Positions 1 through 6,168 of a DNA stretch of 6,396 nucleotides are shown piece after piece (the first letter of the stretch is position 1; each line of letters starts with the position of its first letter). The DNA lies in contig ONWL01000132.1 in assembly GCA_900321525.1 (NCBI GenBank), forward strand, positions 1-6,396. The letters are read 5' to 3'. The notes beneath the pieces are model-generated. The model was not told where the DNA came from and ran no database searches. It saw nothing but the letters and a program-made list of their open reading frames with translations. The stretch is from an uncultured Eubacteriales bacterium (GTDB taxonomy: Bacteria; Bacillota; Clostridia; Lachnospirales; Lachnospiraceae). Both the position numbers and the translations under genes were made by a program.

Positions 1-24
1 TTAGTTTCCTCAAAGTTACGGACA

Positions 25-77
25 AAAATCCCCATAAAGCAGATAGGCAGTCAAAGCATCTGCTTTATGGGGATTTT
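25..77. terminator. Perfect 20-bp hairpin, terminator for the small minus-strand gene
   Basis: Bases 25-44 and 58-77 are exact reverse complements (20 bp) around a 13-nt loop. Read on the minus strand, the hairpin lies just after the stop codon of the 93-326 gene and is followed by a run of five T's, as in an intrinsic terminator. Read on the plus strand, the tail is TTTT followed by mixed sequence, so it may also stop transcription entering from the left. Confidence 0.85.
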
Positions 78-92
78 ATGTGTGTTAATTTT

Positions 93-326
93 TCATTTCT
101 CCAAAAGGAATTCGGCTGACTCTTCCTCTATCTCAATAGACTCCAATTGCTCTGTGTTTCTCCCTTTCTCCCGGTACATACGAATGCCAAACTGGATGCC
201 CAAGCCTACCAGAATAAGCAATAGAATCGCCAGCACTGCCGGCACACCATATAACACAATCAAAAGAGGCAGCGCAATACTTTCTCTTACAACAACGATG
301 GCATTTGTCTGTTTTCCTGCTTTCAT
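93..326 (-). CDS. Small single-pass membrane protein of unknown function (77 aa)
   Basis: I do not recognise a family. The 77-residue product has a short basic N-terminus (MKAGKQ, Arg14) and a long hydrophobic stretch at about residues 16-48 with a Gly-Val-Pro break near 27-29. A basic patch (RMYREKGR, 49-56) and a strongly acidic tail (59-77, with IEIEEE) follow. The hydrophobic stretch could be one long membrane helix or a tight hairpin. The basic patch would favour a cytoplasmic tail, but both ends carry positive charge, so topology is uncertain. The start is the ATG at 326, because GGAGGT lies just upstream of it. A TTG 12 nt further out overlaps that ribosome site and is not the likely start. 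The gene is transcribed away from degV and has its own terminator, so it appears to be monocistronic. Being a real gene is supported by start signal, terminator and membrane-like composition, not by homology. Confidence 0.7.
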   Translation of the reverse strand: MKAGKQTNAIVVVRESIALPLLIVLYGVPAVLAILLLILVGLGIQFGIRMYREKGRNTEQLESIEIEEESAEFLLEK

Positions 327-330
327 CCGT

Positions 331-336
331 ACCTCC
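331..336 (-). promoter_or_regulatory. Ribosome binding site that sets the start of the small membrane protein
   Basis: GGAGGT on the minus strand lies 4 nt upstream of the ATG at 326. The alternative TTG start at 338 would place this motif inside the coding region, which decides in favour of the ATG. Confidence 0.75.
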
Positions 337-523
337 AAAACTACTCTATTAATGTGTGAAAAATCATCTTTTTATATAACCACTCTGTACATTCACAGTT
401 ACTCTTTTCTACTATTTTTATTATAGCAATCCTACCGATATTTGCAATCTTTTTCTGAATCGACATACAACATTCTTACACGGTTTTAAAAACCACTTAT
501 CATACTTGTCACATTGTTTTTAG

Positions 524-552
524 TTGCATTTTAAAAGAATTTATAGTATAAT
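524..552 (+). promoter_or_regulatory. Sigma-A-type promoter of the degV gene
   Basis: TTGCAT at 524-529 and a perfect TATAAT at 547-552 are separated by 17 nt, the optimal spacing. Transcription would start near 559, giving a leader of about 64 nt before the ATG at 623. The rest of the 327-622 intergenic region is AT-rich. I see no riboswitch-like structure or further gene in it. Confidence 0.75.
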
Positions 553-606
553 AATCAGGTGGACTTTGTCTATATCATATTGAACGCATATTTATTTTTC
601 ATACAC

Positions 607-613
607 AAGGAGG
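607..613 (+). promoter_or_regulatory. Ribosome binding site of the degV gene
   Basis: AAGGAGG is a near-perfect anti-16S match, placed 9 nt before the ATG at 623. It supports that start. Confidence 0.85.
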
Positions 614-622
614 ATCATTACT

Positions 623-1449
623 ATGTCAAAACCTTTTTTGCTTTCTACAGAATCTACCGCTGATCTGCCAGAGTCTTTTACCACTGCGCATCAGATTATC
701 ATACACCCTTTGTATTATATCATGAATGGCATTACCTACGGGCAGGATGAGCCATTCTTAGATCCTGCAGACTTTTATCAGAGGCTGAAAAACGGCAGTA
801 TGCCCACCACCAGCGCTTCCAATCCAGAAGCCATCCGGGAACAGATGACAGAGGCTGTGAAGGCAGGCTATGACATTCTGCACATCGCCTTCTCCTCCGG
901 TTTGAGCAGCAGTTACCAGAACACACTGATCGCAGTGGAGGATGTCCTTGCGGAATATCCGGATGCCAAAATCACCGTGATTGATTCCCTTGCCGCATCT
1001 GCTGGTCAGGGATTGGTGGTACACAAAGCCGTTACCATGAAGGAAGCAGGCAAATCTATGGACGAAATTGCAGATTATTTATTGGAAAATCGTCTTCATT
1101 TCATTCACTCCTTTACCGTAGATGACCTGTCTTAGGCTCTGCTTTAAAAATCAAACCTTTGCTACATGTAGATGAGGAAGGCCATCTGATCAACATCGGC
1201 AAAGTGCGCAACCGTCAGAAGGTGTTAAATACCATGGCAGAAAAGATGAAGGACAATATGGAAGGCTATGAGCAGGATGTCATCTATATCTCCCACTCCA
1301 ACTGTTATGAGGATGCCAAATATCTGGCTGACCGGATCACTGCATTGTATGGTCTGGACAATATCATCATCACAGACATCTGCCCGACCATCGGTTCTCA
1401 CACCGGTACCGGATGTGTGGCATTGTTCTATATGGGTAAGGTTCGTTAA
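623..1449 (+). pseudogene. DegV-family fatty-acid-binding protein (FakB-like), broken by an internal out-of-frame deletion
   Basis: DegV/FakB proteins bind a fatty acid and hand it to the FakA kinase for phosphorylation; they are cytoplasmic and usually about 280-290 aa. The first open segment (623-1135, 170 aa) carries typical signatures: the N-terminal STEST, PTTSASNP (61-68), FSSGLSSSYQ (90-99) and DSLAASAGQG (121-130). It breaks after VDDL (166-169) at a TAG. The family sequence resumes one frame over with LGSALKIKPLLHVDEEGHL from about 1132 and runs to the TAA at 1447-1449, ending in the usual SHTGTGCVALFYMG. From family spacing, about 15 residues are missing, including the conserved LxRGGR stretch. 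The inferred loss is about 43 nt, which fits the observed frame change (3n+1). Promoter, ribosome site and terminators are all intact. The break point coincides exactly with the end of a 99-bp repeat, so an assembly error is a serious alternative to a true pseudogene. The TTG at 1159 has no convincing role as a separate start. Confidence 0.85.
1031..1129 (+). repeat. Exact 99-bp direct repeat, copy 1 (inside degV)
   Basis: Identical base for base to 1579-1677; the bases just outside differ on both sides. The left flank is normal degV coding sequence, so this is the original location. The right end is the point where degV loses about 43 nt. Confidence 0.97.
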
Positions 1450-1480
1450 AGGTTCATTTTCTACAAACAAAAACAGATCA

Positions 1481-1524
1481 CAGGCAGGAATTGTATACCA
1501 ATCAACATCCTGCCTGAATTTTTT
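1481..1524 (+). terminator. Intrinsic terminator of degV
   Basis: CAGGCAGGA (1481-1489) pairs perfectly with TCCTGCCTG (1508-1516), and a small inner stem ATTG/CAAT lies in the loop. AA and six T's follow. It begins about 30 nt after the degV stop codon. Confidence 0.85.
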
Positions 1525-1526
1525 CC

Positions 1527-1570
1527 AAAAAACAGAGGTGACATACCATTGTACATCATCTCTGCTTTTT
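1527..1570. terminator. Second hairpin, probable bidirectional terminator between convergent genes
   Basis: CAGAGGTGA (1533-1541) pairs with TCATCTCTG (1556-1564), with one G-U pair. The right arm is followed by C and five T's. The left arm is preceded by six A's, which read as six T's on the minus strand. It can therefore end both degV transcription and transcription of the convergent large gene. Confidence 0.75.
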
Positions 1571-1578
1571 ATTTCATA

Positions 1579-1677
1579 GTTACCATGAAGGAAGCAGGCA
1601 AATCTATGGACGAAATTGCAGATTATTTATTGGAAAATCGTCTTCATTTCATTCACTCCTTTACCGTAGATGACCTG
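1579..1677 (+). repeat. Exact 99-bp direct repeat, copy 2 (displaced degV fragment)
   Basis: A second identical copy of 1031-1129, offset by 548 bp, wedged between the terminator pair and the 3' end of the minus-strand gene. Neither flank is degV sequence. It has no start signal of its own. On the minus strand it only supplies a nonsense tail (VIYGKGVNEMKTIFQ, then stop at 1627) to the open frame coming from the FIVAR remnant. Confidence 0.97.
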
Positions 1678-1872
1678 CTGGTAATCGCCGGTCTTGCCGC
1701 CTTCTTCCGGCTGTAAGCCGCCTGTGGTCTTCTTCTCTAAGCCCTGAATGGCTCTTAACAGTGCGGTAGTGGCTGCATCTACCTCTTCCTGTGTGGCATT
1801 GTCATCATTCAGCACTTCTGTTGCTGCTGTGCGTACCTGATCAAATGCTGCATAGGAAATCTCTGTGTACAG
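1678..1872 (-). pseudogene. Out-of-frame C-terminal FIVAR-like module, detached from the large secreted protein
   Basis: On the minus strand, in a different frame from the large protein just upstream, the sequence reads LYTEISYAAF, then NDDNATQEEVDAATTAL and RAIQGLEKK, then a linker ending GGKTGDYQ. This matches the helical FIVAR-like module pattern (YTxxSxxxLxxAL, NATQEEVDxA, LxxAIxxL) and resembles residues 1208-1250 of the large protein. Its first helix (about 19 residues before LYTE) is missing. The KTGD-type linker usually precedes a membrane helix and basic tail in such proteins. None is present, because the sequence runs straight into the degV repeat at 1677. I infer this was the original C-terminus of the large gene, now separated by an out-of-frame deletion or indel near 1873-1877. 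It has no ribosome site and is unlikely to be a gene of its own. Confidence 0.7.
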
Positions 1873-4800
1873 ACTTCTCTGCACTGGTTTCTTCTGCGGA
1901 AGTTTCTTCAGCAGATGTCTCTTCCTGGGAAGTCTCCTCTACAGATGTTTCCTCCGGAGTGGTCTCTTCCGGCTCGGTTTCCGGTTCTGCCAGCACCAGT
2001 GCCTCGATTGCGGAAATCAGCGATTCTGCCGCCCCATCAATTTCCTCCTGTGCGGAAGCATCTTTTGCTGCGTAAGCCTGTGCCAACGCTGCTCTCAAAA
2101 CTGCCAGGGAATCTTCTGTGTACAGATCCGGATTGGTTGCCTCTGCTGCTACAATGGCTGCCTCCAAAGCAGTGTAATCCAGTTCTACAGGTTCCTCTGG
2201 AATCTCCTCATATGCAATGCTCACATCAATGTAGTCAAAGTTCACCCAGCCAGTACCATTTAAAATACCGGATGTGGTAATGTGGTTCTCACCAGCCTTT
2301 AACTGCATCTGAACCGGAACCTTATGAATGGTATCCCATGAACCATCTCCCAGTCTTGGCAAAGCCAGTTCTGTCTTTTCACCATCATTGACCTTATATG
2401 CAATGGTCTTGTCATCATCTCCATAGTACGCAAGGATCACTTCATAAATACCATCTGTATCTACTGTAACCATATAGTCTACATACTTGACATTGGACCA
2501 GTCCTCTGCAATGTCATTGATGCCAATGCTGTTCTCCGTGTTTCCCACCGCCTGACCGCCGGAGCATTTGCCACTGTTGTCATCTGTGATGTTCACATTA
2601 TGCAGGACTGCCCCTTCAGACTCATAGCGTACATGTGTCAAAACCGGTTCTTCTTCTTTGATTTCAAACGTTTCCCCGATCTCAATGTAATCGTAGTTGA
2701 TCCATCCCTGTCCATTCAAAATACCACTCAACAAGATGGTATTGGTGCCTGCTTCCAGTTCAATGTTTGCCACAACTGTATGAATGGCATTCCATGCATG
2801 ATCTTCCTGTACATTTGGTACGGAAAGTTCTACCGCATCCTTGCTGTTTACTTTATACGCAACAGTCTTGTCATCATCTCCATAGTATGCAATCAGCAGT
2901 CCGTAAGTCCCCTTCTTTGGTGCCTCTACTGTAAACTCTGCGTACTTTGCATTGCTCCAGTCCTCTGCAAAATCTGCCAGACCGATCTGATTTTCTGTGG
3001 AACCTGCTGCTGCCCCTTCCGAACAATTGTCTGCATTGTCTGTGGTGACGGTAATGCCATTGTGCAGGACTGCGCCTTCTGCTTCATATCTGGTCGTGGT
3101 TACAGCCTCATGAGGCGCTACCAGAATATAGTCTGCGTTTGCCCAATTGTTATAAGAAGATAAGGTACCGGAAACCAGGATGTCATTGAGCCCTACATTC
3201 AGATCTGCGGTAAAGGTCACAGAATTCATCACATTCCATGCACCGCTTGCCGCATTATTCAAGGTCAGAGGCTGCTTGTCACCGCCATTTACCTTGTATG
3301 CAGCCGGCATATTATCATAAGACTCACCGTTATATGCCCATGTAATATCATAAGTTCCAGCCTCATCTACATACACAGTATAATCTACATACTTTGCATT
3401 GCTAAAATCTGCTGCCAGATTCTCATATTCACAGTTGCTGTTCATGTTTCCATATCCGACTCCGTTGGAATAGAAACTCTGCGCTTCCACCGTACCATTG
3501 GAACGGAATGTTTCAGACTCATATAATTCCGCACCATCTTCTGTAATGGTGATCGGATAGTTTGCAATGTCGATATAGTCTACATTCATCCATGTAGAAG
3601 AATTGTTGATGGTACCGGATACGATTACGGTGTTATCCCCCTCTGCCAGATCCAGTTCCAAATACAGTTCATGCATCGCATTCCATGCATGGTCACTGTT
3701 CACCGCCGGTACATTGACCACTTCATATGGATTGTCATTGATCTTTACCACAATCTGCTTATCGTCATCTCCATTGTAACCAACCAACGCACGATAGGTA
3801 CCTGCCTTTGGTGCAGTCACATGGAATGCCACATACTTGATGTTGGATAAATCATCTGCAATATCCGCCTCAGCCACACCAGTATTCATAGAACCGATGC
3901 CCTTCTTTGCAGAATAGAAATCCTGAGACTCTACCTGACCGCCCAATGTATCGGCAGACTCTGCTTCATATCTGGTCCATCCACTATAAGTTTCTGTAGT
4001 AACCACCGTCGGGTCACTCAGATAAAATGTTTCCCAGCTGCCGGTTCCATTCCGATCGGCTACCAGTCTATAATCTTCATAGTTTTCATCCATGCAGACA
4101 AACTTATATGTAGTGGTAGAACGGAAAACAGTTGTGACGCTAGATGCTGCCACCGGAATGAACCGCTCTGCATCTGCCGCATCATCAGCAGTTGCTCTTA
4201 AAATACCATCCGCATCTACTGTGAAGAACTTGCCTGTGCCGCTCTGTAAGATCACTTCATTCTCTCCTACATTGGTCACAGTAATCAGCTGATTGTCATC
4301 CGCAATAAATGCGCTGCTTCCACCGTGTACCAGACCGTCTTCTGTGGCCTCTACCACCTTATTAGAGTGATTACCTCTAAAATAATACGTACCATCTGCA
4401 ATCTCCGCATAAATCGGACTTAATGTATTTTCCACATCCGGACTCTTAAACCATTTCTCTGCCACCGGCTGCAAATCAGTATTGTCAGAAGTGGTACCTG
4501 CATTCTGATACGCTGCCAGGATAGTTTCAAAAGAATCCTTTTCCAGATCTACACCTGCATTCTCCTGATGTACCAGCCCCCAGTTGCCATAATCAGAAAT
4601 AGTCTTATAGGTCCATGTGGTAAAGTTCAAGCCACTTTCTGCAAGCAGCTGTAATCCCTGATCCCATACATCCACATTGTTGAAATAACAGAACACACCC
4701 ATAAAACTTGGCACGTTGTAATCTGCTGTGGCAATGGAATTGACCTTGGTCTCCATATTGGTAATCTGTCCGCCATTTGCATTGTCATAGTCATCATACA

Positions 4801-5746
4801 GATAGTTGTGATACTCATACATCACATTCTGCCAGTCATATGCCGCCGGATTTGGCAGATCTGCCGGATCCCAGGTTGCTTCCATGATGACCACATGATC
4901 CGGATCAATTTCACGAATCCGATCATATGCATTGTCATAAATATCCCACAACATAGTCAGCAAATCATTCTCTTCCATGTCTGTGTTGTAGCGGTACGTA
5001 CAATATGGTTCATTTAACAGGTCGTATCCTGCGACTACCGGGTTGCCTTTGTAATGACTGGCAATCTGTTCCCATAACTGGTAATACATCTCCTGATTGG
5101 ATGCTGCATCCTCTCCCCAGAAGAAATGAGATGCACCCTGCTTATCATCCTGTCCATCTACGCCAGAATGATCCGAACCATTCTGTGATCCTGGTGCACC
5201 ATGGAAATCAATGATCACATACATTCCTCTGTTACCAGCCTCTTTCACCAACCAGTCCAAGCGGTCAAATGCATCTGCATATAATGTTCCATTTTCATCG
5301 GCAATGGTTCTCCACCAAAATGGGGCTCTGATACAGTTTACGCCCAAATCTGCCATCTTATCCAGATCAGCTTCTGTAATATAGGAGTCCATATATGCGT
5401 TCAAAATCTCCATCATACCATCTTTTCCAAAACGTTCTTCTAACACACGATCAATATCCACCTGCGCATGCACATTAGTAGTGGCATTGGTGATGGTCAT
5501 CCAAAACTCCTGTACAAACCATCCTCCTACATTAGTACCTTTTAACTGTACCAGTTCCCCATTGGCATTCACCAGATTCTTCCCGCTGGCAGTCAGAAAA
5601 TCCGCACTGTTCAGCGCCACGCCCGGTGTCTCTGCCTTTGCCACATCTGCACTGTTTACTGTTGCAGATCCAAAAGCTGCAGAAGCTGTCATAACCGCTG
5701 ACAACAACAATGCTGCCGGCTTTTTGAAGACCTTGATACCCTTCAT
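1841..5746 (-). CDS. Secreted GH5-like multimodular carbohydrate-binding protein with a missing nucleophile (1301 aa)
   Basis: Domains in order: signal peptide (about 1-38, basic start then hydrophobic LLLSAVMTASAAFG); GH5-type TIM barrel (about 45-425); beta-trefoil of the fascin-like type (about 443-580, with LVADRNGTGSWETF at 561-574); four CBM6/CBM35-like beta-sandwich modules (590-727, 740-876, 886-1023, 1038-1176); a FIVAR-like helical module (1188-1252); and an EETS-repeat linker (1257-1290). GH5 enzymes cleave beta-glycans such as glucans or mannans with two catalytic glutamates. Arg140, His182, the acid/base Glu246 in LLNEP, His313 and Trp378 are present. The strand-7 motif expected as GEF reads GVF (Val351), so hydrolysis is probably lost. 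The start is the ATG at 5746, 7 nt after AAGGAGG; the in-frame GTG at 5776 has no such support. The C-terminus is odd: after SAEK the frame shifts into a short SVHRDFLCSI tail, while a further FIVAR-like module continues in another frame. The natural protein was probably longer and anchored. Substrate cannot be told from sequence alone. Confidence 0.9.
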   Translation of the reverse strand: MKGIKVFKKPAALLLSAVMTASAAFGSATVNSADVAKAETPGVALNSADFLTASGKNLVNANGELVQLKGTNVGGWFVQEFWMTITNATTNVHAQVDIDRVLEERFGKDGMMEILNAYMDSYITEADLDKMADLGVNCIRAPFWWRTIADENGTLYADAFDRLDWLVKEAGNRGMYVIIDFHGAPGSQNGSDHSGVDGQDDKQGASHFFWGEDAASNQEMYYQLWEQIASHYKGNPVVAGYDLLNEPYCTYRYNTDMEENDLLTMLWDIYDNAYDRIREIDPDHVVIMEATWDPADLPNPAAYDWQNVMYEYHNYLYDDYDNANGGQITNMETKVNSIATADYNVPSFMGVFCYFNNVDVWDQGLQLLAESGLNFTTWTYKTISDYGNWGLVHQENAGVDLEKDSFETILAAYQNAGTTSDNTDLQPVAEKWFKSPDVENTLSPIYAEIADGTYYFRGNHSNKVVEATEDGLVHGGSSAFIADDNQLITVTNVGENEVILQSGTGKFFTVDADGILRATADDAADAERFIPVAASSVTTVFRSTTTYKFVCMDENYEDYRLVADRNGTGSWETFYLSDPTVVTTETYSGWTRYEAESADTLGGQVESQDFYSAKKGIGSMNTGVAEADIADDLSNIKYVAFHVTAPKAGTYRALVGYNGDDDKQIVVKINDNPYEVVNVPAVNSDHAWNAMHELYLELDLAEGDNTVIVSGTINNSSTWMNVDYIDIANYPITITEDGAELYESETFRSNGTVEAQSFYSNGVGYGNMNSNCEYENLAADFSNAKYVDYTVYVDEAGTYDITWAYNGESYDNMPAAYKVNGGDKQPLTLNNAASGAWNVMNSVTFTADLNVGLNDILVSGTLSSYNNWANADYILVAPHEAVTTTRYEAEGAVLHNGITVTTDNADNCSEGAAAGSTENQIGLADFAEDWSNAKYAEFTVEAPKKGTYGLLIAYYGDDDKTVAYKVNSKDAVELSVPNVQEDHAWNAIHTVVANIELEAGTNTILLSGILNGQGWINYDYIEIGETFEIKEEEPVLTHVRYESEGAVLHNVNITDDNSGKCSGGQAVGNTENSIGINDIAEDWSNVKYVDYMVTVDTDGIYEVILAYYGDDDKTIAYKVNDGEKTELALPRLGDGSWDTIHKVPVQMQLKAGENHITTSGILNGTGWVNFDYIDVSIAYEEIPEEPVELDYTALEAAIVAAEATNPDLYTEDSLAVLRAALAQAYAAKDASAQEEIDGAAESLISAIEALVLAEPETEPEETTPEETSVEETSQEETSAEETSAEETSAEKSVHRDFLCSI
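1877..1978 (-). repeat. EETS pentapeptide tandem repeat (linker)
   Basis: Residues 1257-1290 of the large protein consist of about six degenerate 15-bp units encoding (P/V/Q/A)-E-E-T-(S/T). It is a flexible acidic linker typical of surface proteins. It is also a place prone to slippage or assembly collapse, and the protein's frame is lost just after it. Confidence 0.85.
2219..3979 (-). other. Array of four CBM6/CBM35-like modules
   Basis: Four modules of about 137 residues each share an N-terminal YExE-type motif, a central SNxKYxxxxV strand and a C-terminal WxNxDYI ending. Nucleotide spans are 3566-3979, 3119-3529, 2678-3091 and 2219-2635. Modules 3 and 4 are clearly the closest pair (both have EGAVLHN, EDWSN and AYYGDDDKT). 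Module 1 shares GDDDK and DHAWNA with module 3. Module 2 is divergent: it has GESYDNMPAAYKVN in place of the DDDK segment. Ligands are unknown; family members bind xylan, mannan, galactan or glucan chains, usually with calcium. Confidence 0.8.
4472..5614 (-). other. GH5 catalytic-type domain, nucleophile replaced by Val
   Basis: Recognised from LKGTNVGGWF (68-77) at the barrel start, NCIRAPFWW (137-145), VIIDFHGAPGSQNG (177-190), AGYDLLNEP (239-247), YEYHNYLY (310-317), VPSFMGVFCYF (345-355) and TTWTYKT (376-382) followed by GNWGL. These are strands 2-4 and 6-8 of a clan GH-A barrel in the right order. The nucleophile codon lies at 4694-4696 on the minus strand (GTG, Val351). Confidence 0.9.
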
Positions 5747-5753
5747 AATGTTT

Positions 5754-5760
5754 CCTCCTT
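5754..5760 (-). promoter_or_regulatory. Ribosome binding site of the large secreted protein
   Basis: AAGGAGG lies 7 nt before the ATG at 5746. It places the start 10 codons inside the longest open frame. Confidence 0.85.
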
Positions 5761-5810
5761 TTAGACATTTCGTCACTTTTTGTGTTACTTCAAAAACACT
5801 TTACTCGTTA

Positions 5811-5839
5811 ATCCTACCAAAGAAACGTTTCTAATTCAA
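5811..5839 (-). promoter_or_regulatory. Candidate promoter of the large secreted protein
   Basis: On the minus strand, TTGAAT (5834-5839) and TAGGAT (5811-5816) are 17 nt apart, each matching 4 of 6 consensus bases. The start site would be near 5804, giving a leader of about 58 nt. The area is very AT-rich, so other promoter-like matches exist; the optimal spacing and the palindrome between the boxes favour this one. Confidence 0.5.
5821..5832. promoter_or_regulatory. Palindromic operator candidate (LacI/CcpA-type) in the promoter spacer
   Basis: AGAAACGTTTCT is a perfect 12-bp palindrome with a central CG, the layout of LacI-family operators and of CcpA cre sites. It sits wholly within the 17-nt spacer of the candidate promoter, where a bound repressor would block RNA polymerase. 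The family is inferred from the pattern only; it does not match the full cre consensus at its outer bases. Confidence 0.5.
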
Positions 5840-5880
5840 TTTGTGTTTTTCATAAAAATATCATCTCTTTTTTGTATATA

Positions 5881-5892
5881 TAGAACAATTTT
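5881..5892 (+). repeat. 12-bp direct repeat TAGAACAATTTT, copy 1
   Basis: Identical to 5931-5942, exactly 50 bp apart, in the AT-rich stretch upstream of the candidate promoter. It could be an activator site repeated on one DNA face, or chance in low-complexity DNA. Apart from these repeats, the 5840-6027 stretch shows nothing gene-like. Confidence 0.4.
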
Positions 5893-5930
5893 TCACATTT
5901 TTTCTTTCTTTTTATTATAAAAATATAAGT

Positions 5931-5942
5931 TAGAACAATTTT
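5931..5942 (+). repeat. 12-bp direct repeat TAGAACAATTTT, copy 2
   Basis: Second copy of the 5881-5892 element. On the minus strand both read AAAATTGTTCTA; copy 2 is followed 13 nt after its TTGTTC by TATAAT, too close for a standard promoter. Confidence 0.4.
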
Positions 5943-6027
5943 ATTTTTATTCTTTAATAAAAATTTTTATTTTCTTTTTACATGTGTTTCACTGAAATTC
6001 CAGAACCCAAATTATTTTTCATCATAC

Positions 6028-6067
6028 AAAAACAGCGAATCTGCAAAAAGCCTTACAGATTCGCTGT
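6028..6067 (-). terminator. Intrinsic terminator of the upstream minus-strand gene
   Basis: CAGATTCGCTGT (6056-6067) and ACAGCGAATCTG (6032-6043) form a perfect 12-bp stem with a 12-nt loop. Read on the minus strand, the stem runs into five T's (6032 down to 6028). There is no T tract in the plus direction. It isolates the large secreted-protein gene from the gene to its right. Confidence 0.85.
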
Positions 6068-6168
6068 CTGAACCAATTATAATCAATACAACATATCACC
6101 ATTTCACAGTGGATCTTTGATGCGCTGTTTTTATTTCATCCATTCTCGCCCTGCATGCCATGCCTGCC

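Noticed and set aside
327..338. TTG start for the small membrane protein
   Set aside because: It would translate the GGAGGT ribosome site that clearly serves the ATG at 326.
1122..1165. Programmed ribosomal frameshift joining the two degV segments
   Set aside because: No slippery heptamer or stimulating hairpin is seen, and about 15 conserved residues are absent, which a frameshift would not restore.
1031..1677. Template/variable repeat pair of a diversity-generating retroelement
   Set aside because: The two copies have no differences at all, so no adenine-specific variation, and there is no reverse transcriptase in the window.
1627..1884. Independent minus-strand gene of about 85 codons
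   Set aside because: It starts inside the large gene without a ribosome site, is a partial FIVAR-like module, and its last residues come from antisense degV repeat sequence.
1877..1978. CRISPR-like short tandem array
   Set aside because: The 15-bp units are contiguous, degenerate and in frame as EETS codons; there are no spacers.
2600..3163. Plus-strand open frame of 187 codons opposite the CBM modules
   Set aside because: It is antisense to well-supported coding sequence, rich in Cys and Phe, and has no ribosome site; it is a shadow frame.
5747..5776. Ten-codon N-terminal extension of the large protein from a GTG
   Set aside because: The AAGGAGG at 5754-5760 lies within this stretch and is ideally spaced for the ATG at 5746, which also begins a normal signal peptide.
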